From: Ceratopteris richardii
Lineage: Eukaryota; Streptophyta; Polypodiopsida; Polypodiales; Pteridaceae
Reading direction: 5' to 3'
NCBI GenBank assembly: GCA_020310875.1
Contig: CM035433.1
Coordinates: forward strand, 113,819,000-113,882,999
DNA length: 64,000 nucleotides
Both the position numbers and the translations under genes were made by a program. Positions 54,101 to 64,000 of the stretch are shown here, one piece after another (the stretch's first letter is position 1; the number at the start of each line of letters is the position of its first letter). The notes beneath the pieces were generated by a model, which saw only the letters and a list, made by a program, of their open reading frames with translations, ran no database searches and was not told the DNA's origin.

Positions 54101-56220
54101 AAGGCCACCCAACGACATAGGGCTTGACAGGCCCATGGCATGCACGCCATAAACTCATATATGGATTCCATGACCTGCAAAAACATAAAAGCAATTGCTA
54201 GCAACTATTCTCTGAGTTGCATAGCCATATAAATTTTGTAATCCTCTTTCCTGCAAACAATCAAAAAGTATACTTCTTGCCTGTCGATCCATACCTTTAG
54301 AATTTAAATAATGATCAACATTTGATGTATGCAATCCAATCTATGCATGGATATACAAAACATGCCATAACATAAAGTAAAATGACTGAAGCATAAAGCA
54401 TACATCCCTGAATAATTTTGTATTGGAGTTGCATGCATCTAGTTCTTCTCGATGGGCTTCGAGACCTCTGCACCTTCCTCCTCAGGTCCTTACATAAATT
54501 TTGGAGTGTCCGGAAACATTGGAACACTCCCCAAAACATAAAATATGATCAGGTGATTACCAAAATAAATGCAAATTTAGTCAAAAAATGCTTTAGTAAT
54601 CCTTCTTTAGATCTTCAAAATCCACTTTAGGACCTGAAAATGTTCATAAACTGAAATATATAGCATTTGCAAAGAAATCGAAGTGAAATTACTCAAATCG
54701 CCTTCCCGATTTGAAAGATATGGCTCCCGGAAGGTAGTCGCCATAAACTGTTCAGACTTTGCAGAGATGTTCAGACCTGCAAAAATACTTATTTTCCCAA
54801 ATTTCTTTTCATAAACTGAAAGTAGACATTGTGCTCTTCGAAACAAGCCATAGCACGTCCAATTTGGAGTTTCCTAGCCCAAGATATGGCCATTCCAAGT
54901 GGGACATGCCAAACTAGTGGACTGTTGGAGGGGCTGGAAAAAGTGTAAAAATGTGATTTTTGGGGTGCCCAAAAGCATTCTTCCATCATGCAAATCCTAA
55001 AATTCTCTCCATAATCTCAGAGAGTGGTATATGAAGATGCTTAGGCCTAGTTTCACCTTTCCAAATCCTCCCTTCGTGCATGCTAATTCGCTCCCCAAAA
55101 GAGGCCTAAATCAAGATTTTTACTTTCATGTAAAAACTTAAATGGGAGCTCTTAGCAAGCTTCTAATCCACTCTAAATGTGGATTTCTCTTGGATTATAT
55201 ACAATAATCCATGGGAAGCCTCCTAAATTGTCTTTTTCCTTACTCCCAGAAGTGGAGTTTGGCAAAATTAACATCTCAATTTTTCCCAAAAAATGCGGGA
55301 AGGGGGTCTTTGAGGAACTAAAATTCCTCCTTAACTTATCATTTTGATGAATCTAATGATTCGCCTAAGAAGTCCATACACCATACTCTCAGTAAATACA
55401 CTTTTTCCCATCCATCCATAGCTAATGCACCTCTTTTTCCCTCTTTCAAAATGGGAATTTCTTAGATTTAGGTGCTGAAATTCTTTATCAAACTGTGATG
55501 TGGGGGGTTTTGTGGAGCTTCAAACTCCCATCAAACTGAGGTACCTTATGGATTTCTTGATTGTATATGGAAGTCATTACACTAGACTATAAGTGTGGTT
55601 TTTTTCATAAATCTATGGAAAATACCTTCTCTTTTCCCCTTCCCGAAATGGCTATTTATAAAAAATAACCCCTGAAATTTATGTATGAATCATGAAAGTA
55701 AGCTATTTTAGAAATGTCCAAAGCTTACTCTTGATTGTATTTTGAGGGAATCCTTGACTCTAGGTGAGAGTACATATCTCATTCTCTCCATATGCAAGAT
55801 TTCCCTCCTTTTGTCTTCCGGAGAGACGCTCTTGTCTCTTAATTTCTAAAAATAACAAAAAGGCTCATACCTGTGATTAACACGAAGCTCCATTGTCTTT
55901 CTCTTTGGAACCACGATACCGGAAAGTTCATGGGAGGAATTCTCTTCCTACAGGAACTCTTCATATGTGGCAGGTGCATCCCATCTGTATCTCTTTTTGT
56001 CTCTTCTCGATCTTCATTGGAAGGTTCTCTTTTACTCCAATCCTTCCACCATGGGTGACTTCGAAATCGAAAACCAAGAGAGGAAGCCTCTTTGATGCTA
56101 CCACATATATGTGCATATACATTTCTATGCTCTATGCCTTTGAACTCGTCGTCAGCCCATCTCTGCCGTTGCCATAACTGTTTACTACAGTACGAATTTG
56201 CGGAGAATGAACTCATCACA
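51195..56220. other. L1 interior without recognised coding sequence
   Basis: AT-rich and full of stops. An inverted repeat TATATTCCAT/ATGGAATATA sits in an AT microsatellite at 53183-53219. Directly after it, a roughly 30-bp segment is repeated twice (TAGGTGGA..TCCCATAT type, 53216-53275). No protein domain is recognised in any frame. Confidence 0.6.
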
Positions 56221-56223
56221 GGA

Positions 56224-56292
56224 GCTTGGCGCCTTGGTTAAGTTATTTGCCTCTCAATGATGTGGCGAGGGTTCAATTCCCTCGCCTGCAGC
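56224..56292 (+). other. tRNA-like segment beside the L1 primer site
   Basis: A perfect T-arm GAGGG-TTCAATT-CCCTC lies at 56267-56283 (box-B-like GGTTCAATTCC). It is preceded about 35 bp upstream by TTGGCGCCTTGGTTAAG, which resembles box A and a D-arm. No clean anticodon arm or acceptor stem could be folded by eye. It is either a decayed tRNA or the head of a tRNA-derived SINE captured by L1, on the strand opposite to L1. Confidence 0.45.
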
Positions 56293-56311
56293 GTTCGCAA
56301 TCTTGGGAAAG

Positions 56312-56325
56312 AGGCTCTGATACCA
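56312..56325 (-). other. L1 primer-binding site, initiator tRNA-Met
   Basis: Minus strand TGGTATCAGAGCC, one base from the right LTR. It fixes the orientation of L1. Confidence 0.88.
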
Positions 56326-56326
56326 C

Positions 56327-56582
56327 TATCATAATGCTAATTTGCTCCTCTACTGCCTCGATCTGCATCCGCGAGCACACACACACAGAGAGCTTTCTTG
56401 GTTCGCCGCCCAGCCACGTCCGAGGTTCCCATTTTCATAATCATGAGAGTCATATCTCACTTAGATCTATATCATATATGAGAACTCTTCTTATATCTTC
56501 TACCAAGTGGTATGTGCCTAGGTGATGCCATGTAGCATCCTTCGTCAAGAGATGAGTCACACCCAATAAATATCATATGACA
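56327..56582 (-). repeat. L1 5' LTR
   Basis: 256 bp, pairs with 50924-51179 with about 3 differences. Confidence 0.9.
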
Positions 56583-59500
56583 CCTGTCCACTATACTAGG
56601 ATGAGTGGTTGACTTTACTTGACACATGGCCATGGGATATCTAGGTGTAGTTTCCAGATGGTTATAATGTTCTCTCCCTAGTCCTTGTCTTCTTAGCTTC
56701 ATGCACTTAATGCGTTCTATTGCTTCTGCCTGAGCTTCCGCTCGTATTCTATGTTCTTCCTCCTTACGCTTCTTTGCCAACGTGAGTCGTCTAAGCATAT
56801 CCTCAGTAAGAGGTTCCTGATATAACTTGACTCTACAGCCACTAATGTAATTAAGCATTATATCTCCTTCTAAAGTGGCTAATTGTACTGCTCCACTTGT
56901 TGAGAGTCTGTTAATGATCATAGGTCCATAACCTCGCTTTTCTAACTTTCGTGCGTGTTGTTTCAGCGTATATACTAGAACTAAATCTCCTTCTTTTAGG
57001 CCTTTATCTTTCACATGTGCATCAAAATATGCTTTCTGTCGCTTCTTCACTGCATATATTCCTGCTGCTGCCTTTAGCCTGGTTTCTCCTAATCGTTCCA
57101 AGTCCATTATTCTTGCTGATAATTCATGGCCGGTCCATTGATGTTCTTGTGCAACCTTAAGGGTCGGTATCAAGAAGTCCAAAGGAAGCACAACATTCTG
57201 ACCAAAAACCATCTGAAAGGGAGTTGCATTGAGTACGGTCTTGTAGGCCACTCGATATGCCCAAACAGCGTGGTGTAACTGTTTGTCCCAATCTGAACGT
57301 TTGTTGTTCACGAGTTTCGTCAGTACGTTACAAAGGATCTTATTAGTGCTTTCAGCCTGACCATTGGCCTAAGGATGATATGGTGCGGATTTCTTGTGAA
57401 TCACCATAAAATCCTGTAACAAATATTCAATGACTTGGTTTAGAAAGTGAGTTCCGCGATCGCTCACTAACTCTATAGGCAATCCATATCTTGTAAAGAC
57501 ATTCTCAAATAAGAATTTTGCAGTTGTGTGTGCATCATTCTTTTTTGTGGCTTTTGCCTCTACCCATTTTGTAAGATAATATGTGGCAACAATAATGTAT
57601 TCTGCATGTGTACCTTTTGCAGGGGGGTTAATGGGTCCTACAAAGTCTATACCCCACTTAGAAAATGCACGTCCTCCCATCATGGGTTTCAATGGCATTT
57701 CATCTCTACGAGTAGGAAACTGAGTTCTTTGGCACACATCACATCTCTTAACATAGGTATGAGCATCCATGTGAAGAGTGGGCCACCATAATCCTGCAAA
57801 GAGGATGGCTTTGATTATCCTCTCAGGTCCAAAATGACCTCCTGCAACACCTTGGTGTGCAGTCTCTAATATGCTCAGATAATCGCTTTCATGAACACAT
57901 TGTCTTAGATATCCATCTCGTCCTCTTTTGTATAGATTATCGCCAATAAGTGAATAGTCTTGAGCTTCCTGCTCTAGACTGCGTTGTCGTGCTAAGGTCA
58001 TTCCTTGAGGGAATGTGTTCGTCCTCAAGTATGTCACTAAAGGTTCACTCAAGTCTGGTGTGAGAGACACGTGATATAATGTAGCATGCTCTACTGGTGG
58101 TCTTTCACAACAAACATGGCATTCTTTACACAACTTCTAGACATCTGCTTCCATCGAAGGCCAATATACTCCTAATCTATGCAGATTCTGCAATGTTCGA
58201 TGTTTCGAATGATGTTGCCTTAGTGCACCTATGTGTGCTAATTGCAACCAATTCGCATGTTCTGATTCATCTACACAACAAGCAAGAATCTTTTGCTTAT
58301 CCTGTTTATATATGCTTCCTGCTATGATTTGGTATCTCTGAGACTTGGTAATCTCTCCTTCTTTGATCTTTATCCTAGGATTCTTGGGTCCGTATGTCAG
58401 GATAGGGACTATTGGTTTAGCCCATTCTGGTGCTATCTCAAGGTTAAACAAGTATGCATCTGGTAGATCATCCGCTACTCCTTGAGGAGCTTCTCCTGAG
58501 GTTAATCTCGAAAGGTGGTCAGCTCTAAGATGTGTCTTTCCTTTCCTGACTACTACTTCAAAATCATACTCCATGAGTAATAGAAACCAACGTATTAGTC
58601 GTCTTGTGTTACATGGCTTGTTGACTAAGTACAATAGGGCTTGATGATCTGTAAAGAAATTGAATTTGTTTGCCAACAAATAGTGCCTAAAATTCTTTAC
58701 CGCGTAGATCATCCCTAATCCTTCTCGTTCCGTCATGGTGTAATTTCTTTCTGCTGCGTTCAATTGTCTGCTCGCGTAAGCTATGGGGAGATCTATATTA
58801 CCTTCATTCGTGGGTTGTGCTAACACACATCCTATGGCGTAATTGGATGCATCCACATGTACATGGAATGGCTTACTCCAATCTAGTGTAGTCAATATAG
58901 GTGCTGAGCACAAGCGTCGTTTAAGTTCATTGAATGAATTTTCACATTCATCTGTCCATTCAAAGTTGGTTAAAAGAGAGTACAAAGGCTTGGCTATGAT
59001 TGCATACATGTGTATGAATCTCCTATAATAACCACAATGGCCCATAAATGCTTGTACCTCTTTGATGTTTGTCGGCCTAGGTAGATCTGCAATCACCTTC
59101 ACTTTTTCCTCATCCGTAGAGATTCCATTTTTTGACACAATGTGTCCTAGAATTTTGCCTTGTCTGACCATGAAAATGCATTTTTCTGGGTTCAAACAAA
59201 CCTGGTATTCTCGACATTTGTCAAATATTTGTCTTAACTCTGGGATATGCGTCTGCCTGATATTAGAATGAGCACATATGTCATCAACATATACTTCCAA
59301 ACTCTTGCGTAAGAATTCCTTAAAAACATGACACATGAGTCACTGGAAAGTGGCGGGTGCATTTGTTAAGCCAAATGGCATCACACGAAATGCAAATATG
59401 CCCCATTCGGTGGCAAATGCTGTCTTGTGTTGGTCCTCTGGAGCAATGGCTACTTGATTATAGCCTGAGAAACCATCAAGGAAGCTGTAAACTTCCTTGC

Positions 59501-59975
59501 CCGCAACTCTTTCCAATAAGTGTTCCGTGATAGGAAGAGGATAACTGTCTCTAATTATGGCGGCATTAACTTTTTTAAGGTTAATACACACATGCAATTT
59601 TCCATTCTTCTTGGGCACTACCACAATGGGGGATACCCATTCGGTATGCTCAATCTCATAGATGAATCCTGCTTCTATCAGCCGATCTATCTCCTCTTTA
59701 ATCTTCGCAGCGTAGTTATCATTGTACGTGTATGGTTTCTGTTTCGTAGGTTTTGCATCTGGAGTCATAGGGATTCTATGAGAACATATATCTGGATCTA
59801 CTCCTTTCAAATCTTTGTAACTCCAAGCGAACACATCTCTATATTCGCGCAATAGGGCAACTAGCTCTTCTTCTTCTTCCTTCGTCAAATCATGCCCTAT
59901 GTATGTACTTTTTTCTTCTTCTCCTTCTATGGCTACTATTATTTTCTTGGTTTTCTCTCGGTTCAGGTGTAACAA
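56583..59975 (-). pseudogene. pol: G3 RT, RNase H and integrase region
   Basis: RT is about 59070-59860 (EVYVDDICAHS near 59290), RNase H about 58560-58900 and the first zinc module about 58080-58300. The second zinc module is about 57720-57900 and the integrase core about 57370-57680 (GIDFVGP, SDRGTHF). The integrase C-terminal part is about 56780-57110 (KGLKEGDLVLVYTLKQHARK). It is closely similar to G4 over its length and shares the doubled zinc module. L1 abuts it at 56582. Broken in this copy. Confidence 0.88.
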
Positions 59976-61633
59976 TGCTTGTTTGTTAGTACCCTAGGTC
60001 TACTAGAAACTCCTAGTTTCTGGGCCACTTTTTCTGCTAGGTCCTCTATCGAGTTAGACAATTTTGTGGATGCTAAAGATGAACAGTCTGAGTCCTTATA
60101 GACCTTGGAGAGTTCCAACTCGTCTCCTAAGTTGTCCTCAATGTCTATACAAATTCTTACACATTGCTCTAGCGTTCTGGGTTCTTTTAGATACATATAG
60201 GAGCGTAGTTTAGAGCTCAATAAGCCATCTAGAAACAATGACACTTGTTTAGCTTGTGAGGGTAGCTCTTGCATTGGACATCGTTCAACATATTGTCTAA
60301 ACCTACGTCCTGCCAGTCTAACTGTTTCCTGAGGGGTTTGTTTAAAGCTATGAATCAACGAAGACGTGTCATGTCTAATCCCACTTTTAGAGAATTCAGT
60401 GATGAATGACTCTAAAAAGTGATGGATGTCTCTAAGTTGCCTTTGTTGCAATGGTTGGAACCAAGTTAAAGCTGTATTCTTTAACGTTAGCCCAAATGCA
60501 TTGTATTGCGTGAACATGTCTTCGACTTGTTCGGCTCTTAGTACTTGCTTGAATTCTGCAACATGGTCATAGGGATCTCCTGTCCCATCAAAGTAATTTT
60601 TCCTGGATTTCACTAACTGAGTGGGTCTCAGTATTCTTGCGTGTTCACGTGGTCTAGGTAGAGGAAAATCATCTCTACCACCTGGTATTCCATGATCTCT
60701 TTGTCTATCCGCTCTATTAGTGTCCGTGGTTGTTCTATCTCTCCCTATGGGATGAGTGAAGCTTACTTCGGGTCTTTCTTTATTTTTCTCTCTTTGATTT
60801 CCATGGGCTGAGGATGTTCCTGCCCCTTGTTGACTTGTATTCATGTTCGTTCTAGATGGAGGGAATACCAATTCACCTCTCCATGTGTATGTGTTTTTAG
60901 GGTGGTCAGGCACCACAAAGACTCTTTCTGAAGTCTCATCCAGGTATACAACCTTTCCAGGTGTATCCGGGTCCTTGAACTCATATATCGTGATGATTCC
61001 TACCTCACTAAGTAGTTCTGTCTTGTATCTCTAAAAGGCTTCATTAGTTTCTTTATTTACAAACAACTCTATGCTTCTGTTGTCCTGAGGGATCCATTCT
61101 GGGATTAGTACTCGTGTCAGTACAGATTTCCCTCTAGGTGTTCTAGGCTCTTCTAATGGTTCTTTTCCTTGAGATTTAGTTTCCGTCTCTGGCTGAATCA
61201 TGCCAAACTCATTGGTATTGTTTGGCTGCGTACTTAAGATGTACATTGTTCCTTCTTTGTCTATGTACGCATCTCTCTCAAATTTCACCACTGGATGTTC
61301 CAATCCAATGGGTTGATCGGGGTTGTGCATTTGCACCACTTGCCTTCGCAAACCATCCTCATAGATGCGAGCACCTAATCGGTTGGTTCGGAGAAACTGT
61401 AGTTGCGTTCTATAGGGTCCTTCAGGTCTCTCTAAATGCGCTACATTTGACCCTACTTCTGGCCTTCTGTGCTAAATGCCATTTCTGAATCACTAGTATC
61501 TGAGCTCTCATAGGGATAACTAGTGTTCAATTGTTGAGCCCACGATCGTGCAGTAGTTCTTACACTTGCCTCTGATGATCTAAGGCTTCGTCGGTCTGAC
61601 TTACCTATATGTTTGCCCGATCTAAGGTTCATT
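59976..61633 (-). pseudogene. gag: G3 Gag region
   Basis: Starts at MNLRSGKHIGKSD (near 61633), the start motif shared with G1 and G4, then RRSLRSSEASV, almost the same as G4. The capsid-like block lies near 60210-60610 (NYFDGTGDPYDHVAEFKQVL, ALTWFQPLQ, SLIHSFKQTP, RQYVERCP). The helical ICIDIEDNLGDELELSK follows. Broken in this copy. Confidence 0.85.
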
Positions 61634-62340
61634 AATTTTCTTCCTTGCACACTCAGTACACGCTCAGATCGTCAATGATTTTTTGTTATTATTTTCTTGA
61701 TTCTTTTTAGATTTCTTTGGATTCTTGTCTTAATGTATGCGTCAGGAATTCGACTTTCTGTGGTACTTTGAGTTCCTGTTCCGTCAGACTTATGTTCTTT
61801 CCTTTAGGTTTTCGTGTCACACACCTTTACTTTAGTCTTGAACTTGATAAATTTAATTCTCTTGAACTTGAGGCGTTCCTATCGTCTTTAATCCACAATG
61901 CTAACGTTTATCCTAAGCTAAGAATTGACTAAGGGGGTTGAGTAATCTTCCAACCTCGAGTCAGCTTTTCTGGTTGCTCTGATGCCCAAGAAGCCGCGCT
62001 TCCCAAGCTTTATGCCCTTCACTGCCTTGCCTTGGTTGCCCTTGCTAGACCTGGAAAAATTCAATATTAGACCAATTCACAGTTGGATGATCAAGCACTT
62101 GAGTATATACACCTTTTAAGTCCCTTCCCTTTCGCCCAACTTTTCAATGCTTGCCCCTTGGCTTTCTAACGAGCTATTAAGCTCAAAAAACGGACTTCGG
62201 ATGAAAAAGTTATGACCGTTCAGGCCCTGGGGGGTAAAAACTGACAAACAGGTTTTTCTCCCAATATGAGCTAAGGGGTCTCCTATGAGTATAATCACCC
62301 AAAAATTTCCCAAAAATAGCCCCAAAATTGGCCAAAAAAT
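61634..62340. other. G3 leader between Gag and array D
   Basis: No gene is seen. At about 62160-62260 it has GAAAAAGTTATGACCGTTCA and a CCCTGGGGGGT block, with close equivalents beside array B in G2 (20195-20265). The segment is therefore conserved next to the arrays. Confidence 0.6.
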
Positions 62341-62354
62341 GAAACCCTAAAATT

Positions 62355-63085
62355 TGCGATGGGGATGCACAATCGCGATGGCGTGAGACAATCGCGATGG
62401 TCTGGGACCGTCACGATGGCGTGAAGGTGAACAATCGCGATGGTCTGAAGTGCACGGTCGCGATGGTCCAAAAGTGAGCAATCGTGATGGTCGGGGTGAG
62501 TGAACAATCGCGATGGCTCGATCAGGCGGACAATCGCGATGGCGTCAGTCAACGGTCAACGTGAACAATCGCGATGGTCCAAAGTGAACTGTCGCAATGG
62601 TCCAAGTGCGATGGCGTGAGCCAATCGCGATGGTCAGGGCGCGATGGCGTGAGCCAATCGCGATGGTCCAAAATTCGAGTTGTCGCGATGGTCTGAGGGG
62701 TATCGTCGCGATGGCGTGAGGTGCGAACCGTCGCGATGATCTAGCTTGCCACGTGGCAGCGTCGGCGCGATGGCGTGAGCCAATCGCGATGGTGTGGGGT
62801 CAACCGAACAGTCGTGATGGTCCGCGAACCGTCGCGATGGTCCAAATGAACCGTCGCGATGGCGTGAGACCGTCGCGATGGTCCGGTCGAGCCGTCGCGA
62901 TGGCGTGAGCCAATCGCGATGGTGTGACACAATCGCGATGGTCTGAGACCGTCGCGATGGTCCACCAAAATGAGAATTTTGCAGATGCGTCTGTGGATAC
63001 CTAGAGGTGCAAGTGTGCTCTTCCCGCTGGTGTGGTCACCTTCTTCAAATTCCGAACTTTGCAGACCATCGTGATGGTCTAACAC
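62355..63085. repeat. Leader array D: AATCGCGATGG repeats in G3
   Basis: About 25 copies of GCGATGG in about 600 bp, then a straggler near 63068. Units are CAATCGCGATGGTCTGAG, CCGTCGCGATGGCGTGAG and GTCGCGATGGTCCAAA, separated by 0-20 bp of variable sequence. ATCGCGAT is frequent. It sits between the primer site (63437) and Gag (61633). Open frames across it only repeat HRDG/HAIA-type peptides. Confidence 0.93.
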
Positions 63086-63436
63086 AGTCGGAAATTTCTA
63101 ACAGAAACTGAAAATTTTACCTTTTCCAAGCTTTCTTGATGCACTGGAGCTCTGTACCTGCAAGAAAACTCAAGAAAACAAAAGTACACACAAGCACAAA
63201 AGCTCTCTCTCACTCTCTCGCATGCACAAATGAGGGGAAATGAGGAGAATGGGTGGATATGGTGAATTTTCTGATTTTTTTGGAGATGAAGATGATGATG
63301 CGGTGATGAAGATGGAGTGTGGTGGAGTTGAAAAACACTAAAAACTAACTAAAAACAACAACAAAAACTGAAATTTTTACCTTCCAACGCCACTTCTTGC
63401 TATACTCTTACCATCACGCATTCGTCCTAGACTCGA
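63086..63436. other. G3 leader between array D and primer site
   Basis: Untranslated, purine-rich with GATGATGATG runs near 63285. No gene is seen. Confidence 0.6.
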
Positions 63437-63454
63437 TCCCCGGCAACGGCGCCA
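63437..63454 (-). other. G3 primer-binding site, complementary to tRNA-Asp
   Basis: Minus strand TGGCGCCGTTGCCGGGGA. The match to tRNA-Asp extends a few bases further (TCGA of the T loop). It is 7 bp from the LTR. Confidence 0.95.
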
Positions 63455-63461
63455 AATTTGG

Positions 63462-64000
63462 TGTTGCTCTAGCACAATGGTGAGAACCACGTTAAGAAGC
63501 TCCACCTCCTTAATGTCAATCCGCGGAAGAGATAGGAGTGATATGAAGATCGTGAATGTGAGATGAAGTGAGAGTGAAGGTGAGAAGCATAGAAATGCAC
63601 ACACACATACACACACACTACGAAGAGACAAGCAAGACACAATGGAAGGTGAGAAATCCACTCTATTGCTCAAGAACACTATTACAAGCTCAAAATAGCT
63701 CTAAGCTCATACTAACCAACCTGCTGACCTCAAAAATGAGCTCTCTAGCTCTTTTTATAGTTTCTAGACTAGTTTTGACCGGTTTCACATCTAGTGACTG
63801 GTATAGTTAAAAATTAGGTCTTAGATGCTATTTGGAAGGGTAAACGGTGTCTATAAATAACAAATTTTGATAAGCTTGCTCTACCTAAGCTCCTCAAGCT
63901 CGAGGACTCCTCGACTTGCACAAAATGGAGCTATGGATTACAAAATGGGGTTTTCTATGTTACATATGTTACAATAGTGATAAAAATCAATGTTGGAGGT
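63462..64000 (-). repeat. G3 5' LTR, cut by the window end
   Basis: 539 bp matching 20962-21500 with 10 differences. About 107 bp more should lie beyond position 64000. Confidence 0.95.

Larger units (their letters stand above)
50924..56582 (-). mobile_element. L1: coding-poor LTR retrotransposon in G3
   Basis: 5659 bp with 256-bp LTRs (50924-51179 and 56327-56582) that differ at about 3 sites (1.2%). The flanking pentamers CTTGT (50919-50923) and CCTGT (56583-56587) are a target duplication with one change. On the minus strand an initiator-Met primer site (TGGTATCAGAGCC) follows the right LTR, and a purine-rich tract precedes the left LTR, so the element is minus-strand. The 5.1-kb interior holds no recognisable gag or pol; the longest open frame is about 126 codons and unrecognised. 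It fits a large non-autonomous (LARD-like) element that would depend on another element's proteins, probably Copia-like given the primer site. Confidence 0.88.
20962..64000 (-). mobile_element. G3: Ty3/Gypsy element hosting two further insertions
   Basis: Minus strand. The 3' LTR is 20962-21607. The 5' LTR starts at 63462 and runs off the window after 539 of about 646 bp. The LTR pair differs at 10 of 539 compared sites (about 1.9%). Parts in element sense: tRNA-Asp primer site, leader with array D, Gag, RT-RH-IN, second protease, IWVPK tail, third ORF, hairpin and polypurine tract. It is broken, by roughly eight to ten changes, and is also split by G4 (21732-44987) and L1 (50924-56582). It lies in G2, directly against array B (left flank TGGAG). 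The matching right flank is outside the window. Confidence 0.9.

Noticed and set aside
55839-56219. 126-codon open frame in L1
   Set aside because: No recognisable motif, no similar frame nearby, and the length is plausible by chance in 5 kb.
62295-63085. HRDG-repeat protein on the minus strand
   Set aside because: The peptide repeat comes from the GCGATGG array, and all frames of the array are similarly open by composition.
63437-63460. tRNA-Asp gene end
   Set aside because: Only the last 20-odd bases match. The position beside an LTR identifies it as a primer-binding site, as at 11170 and 22434.

Overview
The window is plant nuclear DNA made almost entirely of LTR retrotransposons nested in one another. 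I see no ordinary host gene, rRNA or intact tRNA gene. The plant origin rests on the plant-type Ty3/Gypsy and Ty1/Copia polyproteins, primer-binding sites (PBS) matching plant tRNA-Asp and initiator tRNA-Met, and plant-style LTR promoters. The Gypsy reverse transcriptase resembles lineages I associate with large, repeat-rich genomes such as gymnosperms or ferns. That last point is an inference from memory, not a search result.

Layout, left to right. (1) 1-12088: a minus-strand Gypsy element (G1) whose 3' LTR lies beyond the left edge; its 5' LTR is 11195-12088. (2) 12089-12520: a 3'-end scrap of a related element sharing that LTR. (3) 12521-13053: the tail of a Copia element (C2). (4) 13054-14934: microsatellite, low-complexity DNA and a faint Gag fossil. 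(5) 14935-16961: a shrunken Copia element (C3) holding a minisatellite and a TATA-bearing insert. (6) 16978-20961: a reduced minus-strand Gypsy relative (G2). (7) 20962 to past 64000: a minus-strand Gypsy element (G3) inserted in G2. G3 is split by a plus-strand Gypsy element (G4, 21732-44987, target duplication GTCGG) and by a coding-poor LTR element (L1, 50924-56582). G4 in turn is split by a whole-looking Copia element (C1, 22520-28993, target duplication ATTTC). LTR-pair differences fall in nesting order: G3 about 1.9%, G4 about 1.4%, C1 about 0.5%; L1 is about 1.2%.

G1-G4 form one Gypsy lineage with an unusual plan, read in element sense: LTR; tRNA-Asp PBS; a long leader containing an array of short CG-cored repeats; Gag beginning MNLRSG, with three short zinc knuckles in G1 and their counterparts in G4; a first aspartic protease; RT-RNase H; integrase with a doubled zinc-binding module; a second aspartic protease; a basic tail with paired IWVPK motifs; a large third ORF of unknown function; a hairpin-bearing polypurine tract; LTR. 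G2 keeps only the leader array and the second-protease/tail part. The strongest candidates for something undescribed are the leader arrays, which share the palindrome ATCGCGAT but have a different unit in each element, and the conserved third ORF.

All retroelements are treated as fossils. C1 looks whole, G1 is lightly broken in the part seen, G3 and G4 have several breaks each, and C2, C3 and G2 are strongly reduced.
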